A stretch of 64,000 bases of DNA from Pseudochrobactrum saccharolyticum. Lineage in GTDB: Bacteria > Pseudomonadota > Alphaproteobacteria > Rhizobiales > Rhizobiaceae. A model generated the notes under the pieces. That model was not told the DNA's origin. It searched no databases and saw only the letters and a program-made list of their open reading frames with translations. Both the position numbers and the translations under genes were made by a program. Positions 35,413 through 44,313 of the stretch are shown in pieces (position 1 is the stretch's first letter; the number at the start of each line of letters is the position of its first letter). The stretch spans positions 186,001 to 250,000 of the forward strand of contig NZ_VZPG01000005.1 of NCBI RefSeq assembly GCF_008801715.1, read 5' to 3'.

Positions 35413-36461
35413 TGTCTGTCTTTGAACGATATCTGACACTCTGGGTTGCCCTATGTATCATCATCGGGATTGCCTTAGGGCATTTGTTTCCTGCAGCCTT
35501 CCATATGGTCGGCGCAGCAGAAATCGCTAAGGTCAATATACCTGTTGCCATACTGATCTGGCTGATGATCATTCCCATGCTGCTTAAAATCGACTTCTCA
35601 GCGATGCGTCAGGTCGGCCAGCATTGGCGTGGCATCAGCGTGACACTCTTCGTCAACTGGGCGGTTAAACCCTTCTCTATGGCCTTGCTGGGCTGGCTGT
35701 TCATCGGTTGGCTGTTCAGACCATATCTCCCGCAAGATCAAATTGACTCTTACATAGCAGGCCTGATTATTCTTGCCGCAGCACCATGCACCGCAATGGT
35801 TTTTGTCTGGTCGAACCTGATTAAGGGTGAACCCCATTTCACGCTATCTCAGGTGGCACTGAATGACGCAATCATGGTCATTGCCTTTGCCCCGATTGTC
35901 GGCCTGCTTTTAGGATTATCAGCGATCACAGTGCCGTGGAATACACTGATTTTCTCAGTGGTTTTGTACATCATCTTTCCCGTCATCATCGCACAACTGA
36001 TACGGCGCAGCCTGCTTTCCAAGAATGATGGACAGTCCCTAAACAAGCTGCTGAAGGCATTACAGCCATTATCGCTGGTCGCACTTCTTGCCACACTTGT
36101 TTTGCTCTTTGGTTTTCAGGGAGAACAGATCATCGCCCAGCCACTGATCATCGCCATGCTTGCTGTACCGATCCTGATCCAAGTCTATTTCAACTCCGGT
36201 CTGGCCTATATCCTGAACCGGATGTCGGGCGAACAACATTGTATTGCAGGCCCGTCTGCCATGATCGGCGCTTCAAACTTCTTCGAATTAGCCGTGGCCG
36301 CAGCGATCAGTCTTTTCGGCTTCAGTTCCGGTGCCGCGCTTGCAACAGTTGTCGGCGTCTTGGTGGAAGTCCCCGTTATGCTCTCCGTTGTCTGGATCGT
36401 GAACCGGTCTAAAGGCTGGTACGAACAAGGCAAAAATCAAACTAAAACAGGTGATATCTGA
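35412..36461 (+). CDS. acr3: ACR3-type arsenite efflux transporter
   Basis: Inner-membrane arsenite exporter of 349 aa with about 10 spans, of the bile-acid/arsenite transporter superfamily. AAPCTAMVFVWS carries the conserved Cys used in arsenite transport, and the C-terminal half has GPSAMIGASNFFELAVA. It overlaps its neighbours by one base at each end (TAATG and TGATG), so it is co-translated with the two arsenate reductases. Confidence 0.93.
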   Translation: MSVFERYLTLWVALCIIIGIALGHLFPAAFHMVGAAEIAKVNIPVAILIWLMIIPMLLKIDFSAMRQVGQHWRGISVTLFVNWAVKPFSMALLGWLFIGWLFRPYLPQDQIDSYIAGLIILAAAPCTAMVFVWSNLIKGEPHFTLSQVALNDAIMVIAFAPIVGLLLGLSAITVPWNTLIFSVVLYIIFPVIIAQLIRRSLLSKNDGQSLNKLLKALQPLSLVALLATLVLLFGFQGEQIIAQPLIIAMLAVPILIQVYFNSGLAYILNRMSGEQHCIAGPSAMIGASNFFELAVAAAISLFGFSSGAALATVVGVLVEVPVMLSVVWIVNRSKGWYEQGKNQTKTGDI

Positions 36462-36874
36462 TGTCCGTTATAATCTATCACAACCCTCAATGCGGAACTT
36501 CACGCAACACACTCGCCATGATCCGCGCCAGCGGTGAAGAACCTGCCATCATTGAATATCTGCAAACACCGCTATCCAAAGAGCAATTGTCAGAACTTGT
36601 TGATGCCATGAAAATATCAGTACGAGATTTGCTGCGAGAAAAAGGCACGCCTTTTGCTGAACTCGATTTATCCAATACGAAATGGTCAGACGATCAGTTA
36701 CTGGATTTCATTGTGCAACATCCGATCCTGATGAACAGACCGGTTGTAGCGACACCTCATGGCACAGCCCTTTGTCGCCCGTCAGAACGTGTTCTTGATC
36801 TTCTGGAAAACCCCGCTGTCAACTTTACCAAAGAAGACGGGGAACAGATCACTTATGAACGGAAGGACAGATAA
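36461..36874 (+). CDS. arsC: arsenate reductase, glutaredoxin-linked ArsC type (island copy)
   Basis: Reduces arsenate with glutathione and glutaredoxin, 137 aa. The active-site Cys lies in [12 protein letters not shown], the arginines are in the [10 protein letters not shown]-like segment and NRPVV, and the length fits. A second copy at 47895-48308 outside the island is identical at roughly four residues in five, on the same strand. The operon therefore carries two unrelated arsenate reductases (LMW-phosphatase and glutaredoxin types). Confidence 0.94.
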   Translation: MSVIIYHNPQCGTSRNTLAMIRASGEEPAIIEYLQTPLSKEQLSELVDAMKISVRDLLREKGTPFAELDLSNTKWSDDQLLDFIVQHPILMNRPVVATPHGTALCRPSERVLDLLENPAVNFTKEDGEQITYERKDR

Positions 36875-36876
36875 TC

Positions 36877-37581
36877 GTGACACTGCCCAATCTTGACCTG
36901 CGGGCGTTTTGCTCACCCGATTACGATAAGCTCCAAACGCCTTTACTGACACATAAACCGCGCATCCTGCTTCTATACGGGTCGCTAAGAGAACGTTCTT
37001 ACAGCCGCTTCTTAACGCTTGAAGCACAGCGCCTGTTAGAATTTATGGGGGCTGAAACACGAATATATCATGCCGACGGCCTACCATTGCCAGATGACAG
37101 CACTGCTGATCACAGCAAGGTTCAGGAGCTACGTGAAGCAATGGTGTGGTCAGAAGGGCAAGTCTGGACCAGCCCTGAACGCCACGGCGCAATGAGTGCC
37201 GTCATGAAATCACAAATTGACTGGATACCTTTAGCGGGCGGTTCTGTACGCCCGACGCAAGGTCGCACACTGGCGCTGATGCAGGTTTCCGGCGGCTCTC
37301 AGTCTTTCAACGCTTTGAATCAAATGCGTGTGCTAGGTCGATGGATGCGCATGATTACAATCCCCAACCAATCATCTGTCGCCAAAGCATGGCAGGAGTT
37401 TGATGAAGCCGGACATATGAAGCCCTCTTCATTCTACGAAAGGGTCGTTGATGTGATGGAAGAACTTATCAAGTTCACCATCCTGACACGGGGCATTTCT
37501 GACCACCTGACCGACCGTTACAGTGAACGGAAAGAAGCCGCAGAGAAACTGGAAACCCGTGTTTCGTTGAAATCCATATGA
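36877..37581 (+). CDS. arsH: ArsH, NADPH-dependent FMN oxidoreductase
   Basis: Flavoprotein of 234 aa; ArsH proteins oxidise trivalent organoarsenicals with FMN and NADPH. Motifs: the FMN phosphate loop [14 protein letters not shown], and [21 protein letters not shown] followed by [17 protein letters not shown], all typical of ArsH. The start is GTG 36877, two nt after the arsC stop. It overlaps the MFS gene by 4 nt (ATGA). Confidence 0.94.
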   Translation: MTLPNLDLRAFCSPDYDKLQTPLLTHKPRILLLYGSLRERSYSRFLTLEAQRLLEFMGAETRIYHADGLPLPDDSTADHSKVQELREAMVWSEGQVWTSPERHGAMSAVMKSQIDWIPLAGGSVRPTQGRTLALMQVSGGSQSFNALNQMRVLGRWMRMITIPNQSSVAKAWQEFDEAGHMKPSSFYERVVDVMEELIKFTILTRGISDHLTDRYSERKEAAEKLETRVSLKSI

Positions 37582-38783
37582 CCGACCAGCGCCTTCCTGT
37601 TTATGCAATCCTGAGCCTTGGCCTTACACAAATCATCGGCTACGGCACACTTTACTATTCATTCAGTGTGCTGGCTCCGTCCATTGCGGGTGGCTTTCAG
37701 GCGACAACGGAATGGGTCTATGGAATATTATCCATAGCACTGCTAGCAGGTGGTGTGCTGGCACCGTGGCTGGGCAAACTCATTGACCGCTTAGGTGCTG
37801 CACAAATTATGACAGTCGGCTCTGCTTTTGCAGCGCTTGCTCTCATCCTTTGCGCAACATCCCCCAATTCGCTGGCGTTCATTGTAACGCTTACAATTGT
37901 GGAGATTGCTGCCAATCTCGTACAATACGGAGCCGCCTTTGCACTGCTTGTGCAGATCAAACCAATGGTTGCTCAGCGCAGCATTGTCTATCTGACACTG
38001 ATAGCCGGTTTTGCATCCACCATCTTCTGGCCACTCACATCATTGCTTCTGCAATGGCTGACATGGCAGCAAATCTATCTGGTCTTTGCCGGTCTGCATC
38101 TGGTGGTATGCCTCCCGCTGCATTATTCCCTGACACGCACCAGTAAAACAACTCATGACCAACGTAAGAATGATGACAAAGAAATAGCTTCTGTAGCCGG
38201 TGCATTGCCTCAGGCATCAAGACGTATGGGCTTCACAGTACTTCTGGCAGCATTTTCCTTACAGGCATTGATATCCTCTGCAATCCTTGTCCATATGATC
38301 CCGCTACTGTCGGTACTGGGATTAGCAAAGTCAGCAGCCTTTATTGGCGCTGTGTTCGGACCATCGCAAGTTGCCAGCCGCATGATCAATATGATGGCGG
38401 GGAAAACCCTATCCCCCGTAAACTTAGCCATCATCGCAGCCTCATTCATTGCCTTATCCGTTATGATATTGATGATCGGTGCACCCTATATCCCTGCGGC
38501 GATATTATTCGCCTGCCTGTTTGGTTTCGGGAATGGTCTGTTCAGCATTATAAGCGGCTCACTTCCATTATTCTTATTTGGAAGTACCGGATATGGTGCG
38601 ATGCAGGGAAAACTGATGTCTGCGAGATTGGTGCTATCCGCCATCGCACCCTTTGCAATGGCCTTCGCGTTGAAGAATACAAGTGTTTACATCACTCTGG
38701 CGATAATCATCGTCGTATCGATTGCGGGAGGCGGTCTGTACTTCATAATAAAGCAAGACTTACAGAGCAGAGCTTTGAATTGA
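37578..38783 (+). CDS. MFS transporter, probable arsenical efflux (ArsK-like)
   Basis: Major facilitator with about 12 spans, 401 aa. It opens [31 protein letters not shown], and the loop [16 protein letters not shown] is the MFS signature. Because it is the last gene of the ars operon, arsenical efflux is likely; in Agrobacterium an MFS protein called ArsK exports trivalent arsenicals and antimonite. I cannot confirm orthology from sequence alone. Confidence 0.82.
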   Translation: MTDQRLPVYAILSLGLTQIIGYGTLYYSFSVLAPSIAGGFQATTEWVYGILSIALLAGGVLAPWLGKLIDRLGAAQIMTVGSAFAALALILCATSPNSLAFIVTLTIVEIAANLVQYGAAFALLVQIKPMVAQRSIVYLTLIAGFASTIFWPLTSLLLQWLTWQQIYLVFAGLHLVVCLPLHYSLTRTSKTTHDQRKNDDKEIASVAGALPQASRRMGFTVLLAAFSLQALISSAILVHMIPLLSVLGLAKSAAFIGAVFGPSQVASRMINMMAGKTLSPVNLAIIAASFIALSVMILMIGAPYIPAAILFACLFGFGNGLFSIISGSLPLFLFGSTGYGAMQGKLMSARLVLSAIAPFAMAFALKNTSVYITLAIIIVVSIAGGGLYFIIKQDLQSRALN

Positions 38784-38837
38784 GCCTATTACGCACTTAG
38801 TCTGTAAGCTAGGCCACATAGCATAGCACATTTCCAA

Positions 38838-39098
38838 TTATTTATATTTTCGCCCCGCCTTCATTGGCTGCGGTGGCAGTGCGTCTTTATCAGGAACTTC
38901 AAAAAGCTCACTGACTGTCACTTGCAGTGCATCAGCCAATGCTTCCAGTGTCGAAATCGTGACGTTCTCTGTACCCCGTTCGACCCTCCCTACATATGAC
39001 CTGTCAACATTTGACTCCAAAGCTAACCGCTCCTGAGAGAAGCCTTTAGCCACGCGAAGTTTCCGTAAATTCCAACCGATAATCTGTCTTGCGTTCAT
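38838..39098 (-). CDS. XRE-family transcriptional regulator, 86 aa
   Basis: Single-domain Cro/C1-type HTH protein. The HTH covers about residues 8-62 (LRKLRVAKGFSQERLALESNVDRSYVGRVERG) and a short basic tail follows. Its size and sequence resemble controller proteins of restriction-modification systems, but no restriction or methylase gene is near. It lies opposite the ars operon end, and a 19-nt palindrome (39172-39190) sits 74 nt upstream. Confidence 0.85.
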   Translation of the reverse strand: MNARQIIGWNLRKLRVAKGFSQERLALESNVDRSYVGRVERGTENVTISTLEALADALQVTVSELFEVPDKDALPPQPMKAGRKYK

Positions 39099-39171
39099 AG
39101 AACGATTAACAGTATAGACGGCTTGACAATCGACGGACTGCTGGGCACATATTAATTTTCAGCACACGTTA

Positions 39172-39190
39172 GTGAATCCAATGGATTCAC
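39172..39190. promoter_or_regulatory. palindrome between divergent XRE and membrane-protein genes
   Basis: GTGAATCCA-A-TGGATTCAC is a perfect 9-bp inverted repeat with one central base. It is a candidate binding site for the XRE regulator encoded next to it. Confidence 0.5.
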
Positions 39191-39319
39191 ATAACAATGT
39201 CGGGGGCAAATGAAGTGCAGAGCGAAGCGATCAAACGTATCGGGTCAATCAGCCAATCAGCTGCAACCCATCAGAAACATACGCAACACGACTAAGGTCG
39301 GAAAACAAAGGTCGCTTCG

Positions 39320-39634
39320 ATGGCATACCCAATTCAAATGATAGAACCAGTTACCCATAGAACAGCAGTTGGTTTCAAAGGAATTTCTTGGACCTGCTTA
39401 TTCTTTGGTCCATTCCCCGCATTGTTTCGCGGTCACTTTGTTGGTTTCTTAGTCATCCTACTTGCCGTTCTCTGCACCTTAGGCCTTGCAAGCATTGTGT
39501 TTATGTTTGTTTACAACAACTGGCATTACAATTGGCTTGTATCAAAAGGTTTTAAACCAGCGGGCGCCGCTATGGGCATGGGAATGATGGCCAATCAGAA
39601 CATGATCAATGTTCATGTTGCCGAGTCCAAATAA
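39320..39634 (+). CDS. small membrane protein (DUF2628-like)
   Basis: A 104-aa protein with a sequence of the type seen in DUF2628-like proteins: GFKGISWTCLFFGPFPALFRGHFVGF. The middle holds two adjacent hydrophobic segments, and the tail is Gly/Met-rich (GAAMGMGMMANQN). Function unknown. It may be co-transcribed with the outer-membrane protein gene 48 nt downstream. Confidence 0.65.
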   Translation: MAYPIQMIEPVTHRTAVGFKGISWTCLFFGPFPALFRGHFVGFLVILLAVLCTLGLASIVFMFVYNNWHYNWLVSKGFKPAGAAMGMGMMANQNMINVHVAESK

Positions 39635-39682
39635 TACCTAACCAGACAACTTTCGAACTAAACAACTCAAGCAGGGGCAATA

Positions 39683-40456
39683 ATGAAAATCCTCCTACTC
39701 GCAGCAAGTGCACTTTCAGTTTCAACCACATTTGCAGTTGCAGCTGACGCTATTGTAGCACCAATCAATGAACCGGCAGCCATTACGACAGATTCACCTC
39801 GTTGGTTTATTGATGCAGGCGTCGGTGGTGCATGGTCAAATGCAAATGCACTCCACTTCATCAACCCAATTGGCACAGCTTTTACTGACAATGTAGTATC
39901 AGGCGACCGTATCCACCTGAACGATGTTGATAAAAAAGACAGCTCCGTCGGAGCAGTATTTAGCGTAGGCTATATGCTGGCACCTAACTACTACGTTAAA
40001 GGTTCGTATCGTTATTTCGGTCAACACGACTATAGCGGAAATGCGACCTTCGGTGGCGATGACTACGATCAAGACCTTCGCGTTCGCGCACATGGAGTAT
40101 TCGTAGGCGCAGGTTATATCCATGACCTTACAGACCGTTTTTATGTTGATGCATTCGGTGAAATCGGCGCATCTTTCTTAAAAGCTTCTGCCAAACAGGG
40201 CGAAAACCTTTATCCTGACGATTTCGCTTCATTCCCATCTAAGAGCCAGACAAACTTTGCTGGCGGGCTTGGTCTCGGCATTGGTTATAAAGTTACAGAA
40301 AACGTAGACTTCACTGTTACAGGTACTTACCACTGGCTCGGCAAAGCTGAAACAAACAAGGCACTTAACGTTCAATATATGAATGACGGGGAAATGCTGA
40401 AAGCCAAGAACATTGGTGTCGCAGGTGTTACTGCCGGTATTCGTGTGAAATTCTAA
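39683..40456 (+). CDS. outer-membrane beta-barrel protein (Omp25-like)
   Basis: The 257-aa protein has a Sec signal peptide (about residues 1-20, ending FAVAA). An alternating beta-strand pattern follows (SVGAVFSVGYMLAPNYYVKGSYRYFG; LGLGIGYKVTENVDFTVTGTYHW), with a C-terminal Phe (GIRVKF), typical for barrel insertion. It resembles the small 8-strand barrels of alphaproteobacteria. Function is unknown; it may alter surface properties of the host. A strong terminator follows. Confidence 0.85.
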   Translation: MKILLLAASALSVSTTFAVAADAIVAPINEPAAITTDSPRWFIDAGVGGAWSNANALHFINPIGTAFTDNVVSGDRIHLNDVDKKDSSVGAVFSVGYMLAPNYYVKGSYRYFGQHDYSGNATFGGDDYDQDLRVRAHGVFVGAGYIHDLTDRFYVDAFGEIGASFLKASAKQGENLYPDDFASFPSKSQTNFAGGLGLGIGYKVTENVDFTVTGTYHWLGKAETNKALNVQYMNDGEMLKAKNIGVAGVTAGIRVKF

Positions 40457-40461
40457 TAACT

Positions 40462-40488
40462 AAAATGGGCAGTTTAACTGCCCATTTT
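40462..40488 (+). terminator. terminator after the outer-membrane protein gene
   Basis: A perfect 12-bp stem AAAATGGGCAGT/ACTGCCCATTTT with a 3-nt loop starts 5 nt after the stop. Confidence 0.9.
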
Positions 40489-40538
40489 CATATCATGTTT
40501 TGGCATGTAAACCTTTCGCATAATCACAAAAGAACATC

Positions 40539-40922
40539 ATGCATAAATTGCTATTGATAAGTGCCGCAACATTCATTGTTTCAAGCAATGCTTTAGCGGC
40601 AGATATAGGTGTTACCTTTGAATGGGGCCCAACAAAAAAGTGCTTTGATTCAAAGTCACCGCCAATCAAACTCTCCAATGTTCCACAAGGCACGGCAAAA
40701 CTCTTGATCAAAATGATAGATCAAAATGCATCGAGTTTTGATCATGGCGGCGGCAGCGTAGCCTTCAAAGGACAGTCACAACTTCCTTATGGCGCCTTTA
40801 AATACAAAGGTCCATGCCCGCCATCAGGAACGCACTTCTATAAAATCACAGTAAAAGCTGTTGATGCATCCGGTAAGACTTTAGGCTCTGGTTCGGCAAC
40901 TCAGCCCTTTGCAAAGAAATAA
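40539..40922 (+). CDS. exported PEBP-like (YbhB/YbcL-type) protein
   Basis: Predicted periplasmic protein of 127 aa with a signal peptide (residues 1-20, ending NALA). The YbhB/PEBP-like features are the FDHGGGSVAFKG segment and PPSGTHFYKITVKAVDASG, close to the family motif. It is shorter than usual PEBP proteins and lacks the strong DPDAP motif, so it is a divergent member. Ligand and role are unknown. Confidence 0.7.
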   Translation: MHKLLLISAATFIVSSNALAADIGVTFEWGPTKKCFDSKSPPIKLSNVPQGTAKLLIKMIDQNASSFDHGGGSVAFKGQSQLPYGAFKYKGPCPPSGTHFYKITVKAVDASGKTLGSGSATQPFAKK

Positions 40923-40924
40923 TC

Positions 40925-40959
40925 TCCCCCTCCCCCTGCATATTACTGGAGGGGGGGGG
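40925..40959 (+). terminator. C-run/G-run hairpin after the PEBP-like gene
   Basis: CCCCCTCC can pair with GGAGGGGG; the right side holds a run of nine G. There is no T-tract. The G9 run is a possible length-variable or error-prone tract. Confidence 0.35.
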
Positions 40960-40988
40960 CATACCCATTGATAATCCATAATAAACAT

Positions 40989-41621
40989 TTACAACAAGAC
41001 TTGAGTATTATTCTTCAGCCGCGAAAGGGTTGATCTGGAACATCCGGTTGCCTGTATGATGCTATTCCAGCTTTGGCCGCTTTCAAGCATTTTCAATATA
41101 GCCTGATTACGGGATTTATTCTCCGGACGCCCTTTATACAGCCCCTGCTCTTTAGCCTTGGCTATTCCCTGCTTCTGCCGTCTACGACGATCTTCATAGT
41201 CTTTACGGGCAATGGCCGCGATCATGTCCAGCATCATATTATTAATGGCTTCTGACATACGGGCAGTGAATTCATCTGTACTTGAAACGGCCATTCCCCA
41301 TGATGTCGGCAAATCAAGAGCAACCACTTTAACCTGTCTGTCACGAATTTCAGACTTCAAACGCTCCCAGTCTTTAGCATTCAAACGACTTAAGCGGTCC
41401 ACTTGCTCTATCAGCAAAATATCACCTGCCTGACAGTCAGATAACAGACGAAAAAGTTCCGGACGGTTTAGCGATGCGCCACTTTCATTTTCAATATACG
41501 TGGCTGCAATCTTCAGACCTTTATCGCTAGCGAACTGAAACAAATCGTCTTTCGCCCTGCTGGCATCTTGTTCTTTCGTCGATGCACGAAGGTAAGCTCT
41601 CACAAACATACGAACCACCAT
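40989..41621 (-). CDS. serine recombinase (resolvase/invertase family)
   Basis: Small serine recombinase of 210 aa. The catalytic Ser lies in YLRASTKEQDASRA near residue 14, and the LIEQVDRLSRLNAKDWERLK segment carries the conserved Arg residues. The C-terminal HTH reads GQSWNSIIQATGCSRSTLSRL. An ATG at 41609 is an alternative start. It is adjacent to a cluster of GAACCA/TGGTTC inverted motifs at 41611-41706 that could be its recombination site. No transposase of the Tn3 type is present, so it is likely an orphan resolvase. Confidence 0.9.
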   Translation of the reverse strand: MVVRMFVRAYLRASTKEQDASRAKDDLFQFASDKGLKIAATYIENESGASLNRPELFRLLSDCQAGDILLIEQVDRLSRLNAKDWERLKSEIRDRQVKVVALDLPTSWGMAVSSTDEFTARMSEAINNMMLDMIAAIARKDYEDRRRRQKQGIAKAKEQGLYKGRPENKSRNQAILKMLESGQSWNSIIQATGCSRSTLSRLKNNTQVLL

Positions 41622-41706
41622 AAAGTTCCATTTACATGGTTCTATTATAGGTGGTTCGTTTTAAGTTATCAAATGATGTTTATGGAACCAAGATCAGTAT
41701 GGTTCG
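41611..41706. promoter_or_regulatory. putative res site of the serine recombinase
   Basis: CGAACCACC (41611-41619) is inversely repeated as GGTGGTTCG (41650-41658) 30 nt away, and GAACCA/TGGTTC recurs at 41685-41690 and 41700-41705. Several paired inverted subsites next to a resolvase gene are the layout of a resolution site. Confidence 0.5.
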
Positions 41707-41729
41707 CTTAAGGCATAGTTATAAATAAC

Positions 41730-42353
41730 TCACCTACCTAAAGGATGTGCACGAAGAAACGTCTCAACTTTTGCAACCATAAATGCAGCCGCTTCTCGTT
41801 CTTTCCAACCAGAAACTTTGGTTTTTATGAATTTAACATATTTCATAAGCGCCATAATGACACGTACGCGCTGACTGTCCGAATATTTACCAACAAAAAT
41901 GTTTAAAAATGTAGATAAACTCTCGTGCCAGTGAAATGCCTGACCAGAGCCGTAATGTACTTCATCTTCAGCTTGAACAATCAATAAATCCGCTACTTCA
42001 ATTGCATTGTTATAAGCCTCAAGCGTATCAATATCTTCATTCACTCCTCTTTCAAGCAAACATACAATTAATTGATTTTGCGCGTGATAAGGAACATATC
42101 CACTGCGTCTATTCTTTGCATAACTAATACCTGTTCTTAAATGCTTAATAGCTTCGGAATAATTTCCCAACTGCCTTTCACACATACCAAAGGCGTTCCA
42201 AAAAAGATCATCTTTATTTAGTTTTGAGTTAGCAGAAAGCTTTGAGTATAATTTCTGTATGACATCAAGTCTCGATTTATTATCACCAGCTATTACTTTC
42301 AAATAATTAAACCTTAACAGATCAACAATAATAAGTTTAATCTCTTGAGACAT
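41730..42353 (-). CDS. SIR2-STAND gene, part 3: TPR-like C-terminal region
   Basis: The 207-aa open frame contains helical repeats such as DLFWNAFGMCERQLGNYSEAIKHLRTGISYAKNR, typical of TPR units. Upstream of its first Met the same frame is open back to about 42662, adding roughly 100 residues that join the NTPase part. It lacks an own ribosome site, as expected for the 3' portion of a longer gene. In STAND defence proteins this region senses the trigger. Confidence 0.65.
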   Translation of the reverse strand: MSQEIKLIIVDLLRFNYLKVIAGDNKSRLDVIQKLYSKLSANSKLNKDDLFWNAFGMCERQLGNYSEAIKHLRTGISYAKNRRSGYVPYHAQNQLIVCLLERGVNEDIDTLEAYNNAIEVADLLIVQAEDEVHYGSGQAFHWHESLSTFLNIFVGKYSDSQRVRVIMALMKYVKFIKTKVSGWKEREAAAFMVAKVETFLRAHPLGR

Positions 42354-42646
42354 ATATCTGGCAGATGAAAGCTTATTAACTGATATTTCTATAGTCTCTA
42401 TAAGATCATCAGCATCACAAATTTCTTCAATAGCAAATTTTGCAAAAATACTACCTCTAAAATATTCACCAGTATCTTCAGGGGAAAAGAATATTCTAAA
42501 AATATTTTTTACATCATCTACAGAGTCTATTTCATTGAATTTTAAACCTAAACATTGATTAATAACAAATTCATCAATATGATTATTTGTGAACTCTAGA
42601 TATAAGGATAGTAGAACCCCTTTATATGCACGCGGAGAAATTTCTT

Positions 42647-43492
42647 TTAAAATGGCCAGTTCTTTTTTATCCGCCCGATAAGTTCTTGAGACTTCATCAA
42701 ACCAATGAGAATATCTGCGAAATTGGCCTGAAAACCGTGCTTCCCACGCTGAATCAAACGTTCGGCTTTAACTTGATCTGATAACTGGGATAGCTCCCCC
42801 CACAGCCCAGCCTGATTAATCAAAGGAACTAAATTTCGGGCATCACTAGGTGTAAGTTCACCAACACGATAATCTACAATATCAAAATTATGAAATATAG
42901 TAGACAACTCTTCTTTTCGACTCTCATAAACATTAATACGAGAGGTTACAATAAACGTAACATCATCTGGGGTATACCTAGAAATATTGGTAAAATATCT
43001 AGCATATTTGTAAAAATCATCTATGATAATTACTGGTTTTTTATAATTAGATATAATATACGACAATTCATCTAAAAATTCAGCTTGATTTCTTGTAACC
43101 CAAAATACCTCTCTATCAATCGATATATCAGAAACCAACGCTTTTAGTGCCGTTGTTTTTCCATGACCAAGCGGTGAAAATAGATATATAAAACTTGCTC
43201 CATCACGAATAACTTGTAAAATATTGTTTACAACAGATGGAACAATAATATAGTTTTGACTTTTCTTAACTAAGTCCGATTGCAACAGTTCATTGTTTAT
43301 TTTACCAAAAATGAACATATCATTTATGTCTTGATAAGTAACCAAACGATCACTTACGCTGTAATCTCTTACATTCTCAAAACAAATAAGACTCCTGGGC
43401 TTATCATCAACTGCCTCTTCAAGCACTCGCTTAGAGATTCTTGCAAATCCTTCTTTATCTATCCACAATGGATTTCCAAATTGTTCCTGCAT
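42647..43492 (-). CDS. SIR2-STAND gene, part 2: P-loop NTPase
   Basis: The 281-aa open frame has Walker A FSPLGHGKTTALKAL, Walker B PVIIIDDFYKYA and a sensor-like FIVTSRINVY, in the order of STAND/AAA-type NTPases. Its first Met (43492) is preceded by an in-frame coding-like stretch from 43529, so it is not a natural start. It ends at TAA 42647, just after ATA AAA AAG AAC, which contains a canonical -1 slippery heptamer. Confidence 0.65.
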   Translation of the reverse strand: MQEQFGNPLWIDKEGFARISKRVLEEAVDDKPRSLICFENVRDYSVSDRLVTYQDINDMFIFGKINNELLQSDLVKKSQNYIIVPSVVNNILQVIRDGASFIYLFSPLGHGKTTALKALVSDISIDREVFWVTRNQAEFLDELSYIISNYKKPVIIIDDFYKYARYFTNISRYTPDDVTFIVTSRINVYESRKEELSTIFHNFDIVDYRVGELTPSDARNLVPLINQAGLWGELSQLSDQVKAERLIQRGKHGFQANFADILIGLMKSQELIGRIKKNWPF

Positions 43493-43505
43493 ATACTCTA
43501 GTTCA

Positions 43506-44192
43506 TCATTTTTTATGGATGAATTTATAAAAAAAAATCTTTTTCTTAATTACTTTTCCACTAAGCATAAGCTTAGCTATCTCTGGATCATATAAAGAAT
43601 AACCTAAAAATACTATTACATCCGCAGTAGCCATATCATTCTTCAAAAGAACCGACCAAGGGCCATCATATACATTATTTGCGATATTGGAATTATAATC
43701 CAATATACAGCTTTCTCTTATATTCTTATAGTCAAATCTATTAATATAACCATGCAGATGCACAATAGATAAATCCGATTTTACAATATTATCGGGGTCA
43801 TCGCCTTGCGTGTATACATGATGCTTTTTCCGAATCTTATCACAGCTCATTTCAATTGAATTATCATAATTTGTTGTATATATTCTTTTCCAAGGATACT
43901 TTATAATATCATCCATATCATCAGAGACTGACGTTACCTTGAATGTATCTGTTATCAACTTAAAATATTGTTCAATTGATTTATCAGCCAACTTAGATGC
44001 AGCAATATCTATACGAGAGTAATTAGTATTTAAATTTTTATTCATAATTGCAAGCAGCGGATTTATTGTTGGCAACTCCTGCAAGTTAACATTGATCGAA
44101 TCGATCGATGCCCCAGCCCCACAAAACAAAATTGCTCTGCCTTTAATCGCTGCACTTAATAGTTCGAAAAGACCTTCTTTGGTCGTAGTCAT
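43506..44192 (-). CDS. SIR2-STAND gene, part 1: SIR2-like domain
   Basis: The 228-aa open frame carries the NAD-binding GxGAS motif (ILFCGAGAS near residue 22), the WKRIYTTNYDNS segment with the catalytic Asn/Asp region, the His in LSIVHLHGYINR, and VIVFLGYSLYDPEIAKLML, all found in SIR2-like antiphage effectors. The last eight residues (YKFIHKK and neighbours) are read in the wrong frame after the T9 run (on this strand) and are not family-like. It diverges from the metallophosphoesterase gene 121 nt away. Confidence 0.75.
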   Translation of the reverse strand: MTTTKEGLFELLSAAIKGRAILFCGAGASIDSINVNLQELPTINPLLAIMNKNLNTNYSRIDIAASKLADKSIEQYFKLITDTFKVTSVSDDMDDIIKYPWKRIYTTNYDNSIEMSCDKIRKKHHVYTQGDDPDNIVKSDLSIVHLHGYINRFDYKNIRESCILDYNSNIANNVYDGPWSVLLKNDMATADVIVFLGYSLYDPEIAKLMLSGKVIKKKIFFYKFIHKK

Positions 44193-44313
44193 CCCAGCTC
44201 CATTCCAATTTCGCCCAGATTTACAAGAAAATCAATAAATCACTATAGGCATTCTGAATATTAATCAAACAACATAAATAACTTTAGGTCATAATATTAT
44301 GTAACGGAAAATT

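Larger units (their letters stand above)
41730..44192 (-). pseudogene. SIR2-STAND-TPR defence-type gene split in three frames
   Basis: Three consecutive minus-strand frames add up to one protein of about 820 aa. Order: SIR2-like NADase domain (1-230), P-loop STAND-type NTPase (about 230-530) and a TPR-like helical repeat region (to the end). Break 1 is an A9 run (43529-43537); removing one base continues the SIR2 frame as KIFFINSSIKNDELEYMQEQ into the NTPase frame. Break 2 is the heptamer A_AAA_AAG (plus 42662-42668); one extra base, or a -1 ribosomal slip, continues into KELAILKEISPRAY and the TPR frame. The architecture resembles Avs5-type antiphage proteins. It is a broken gene, a recoded gene or an assembly error; see the parts below. 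Confidence 0.75.
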
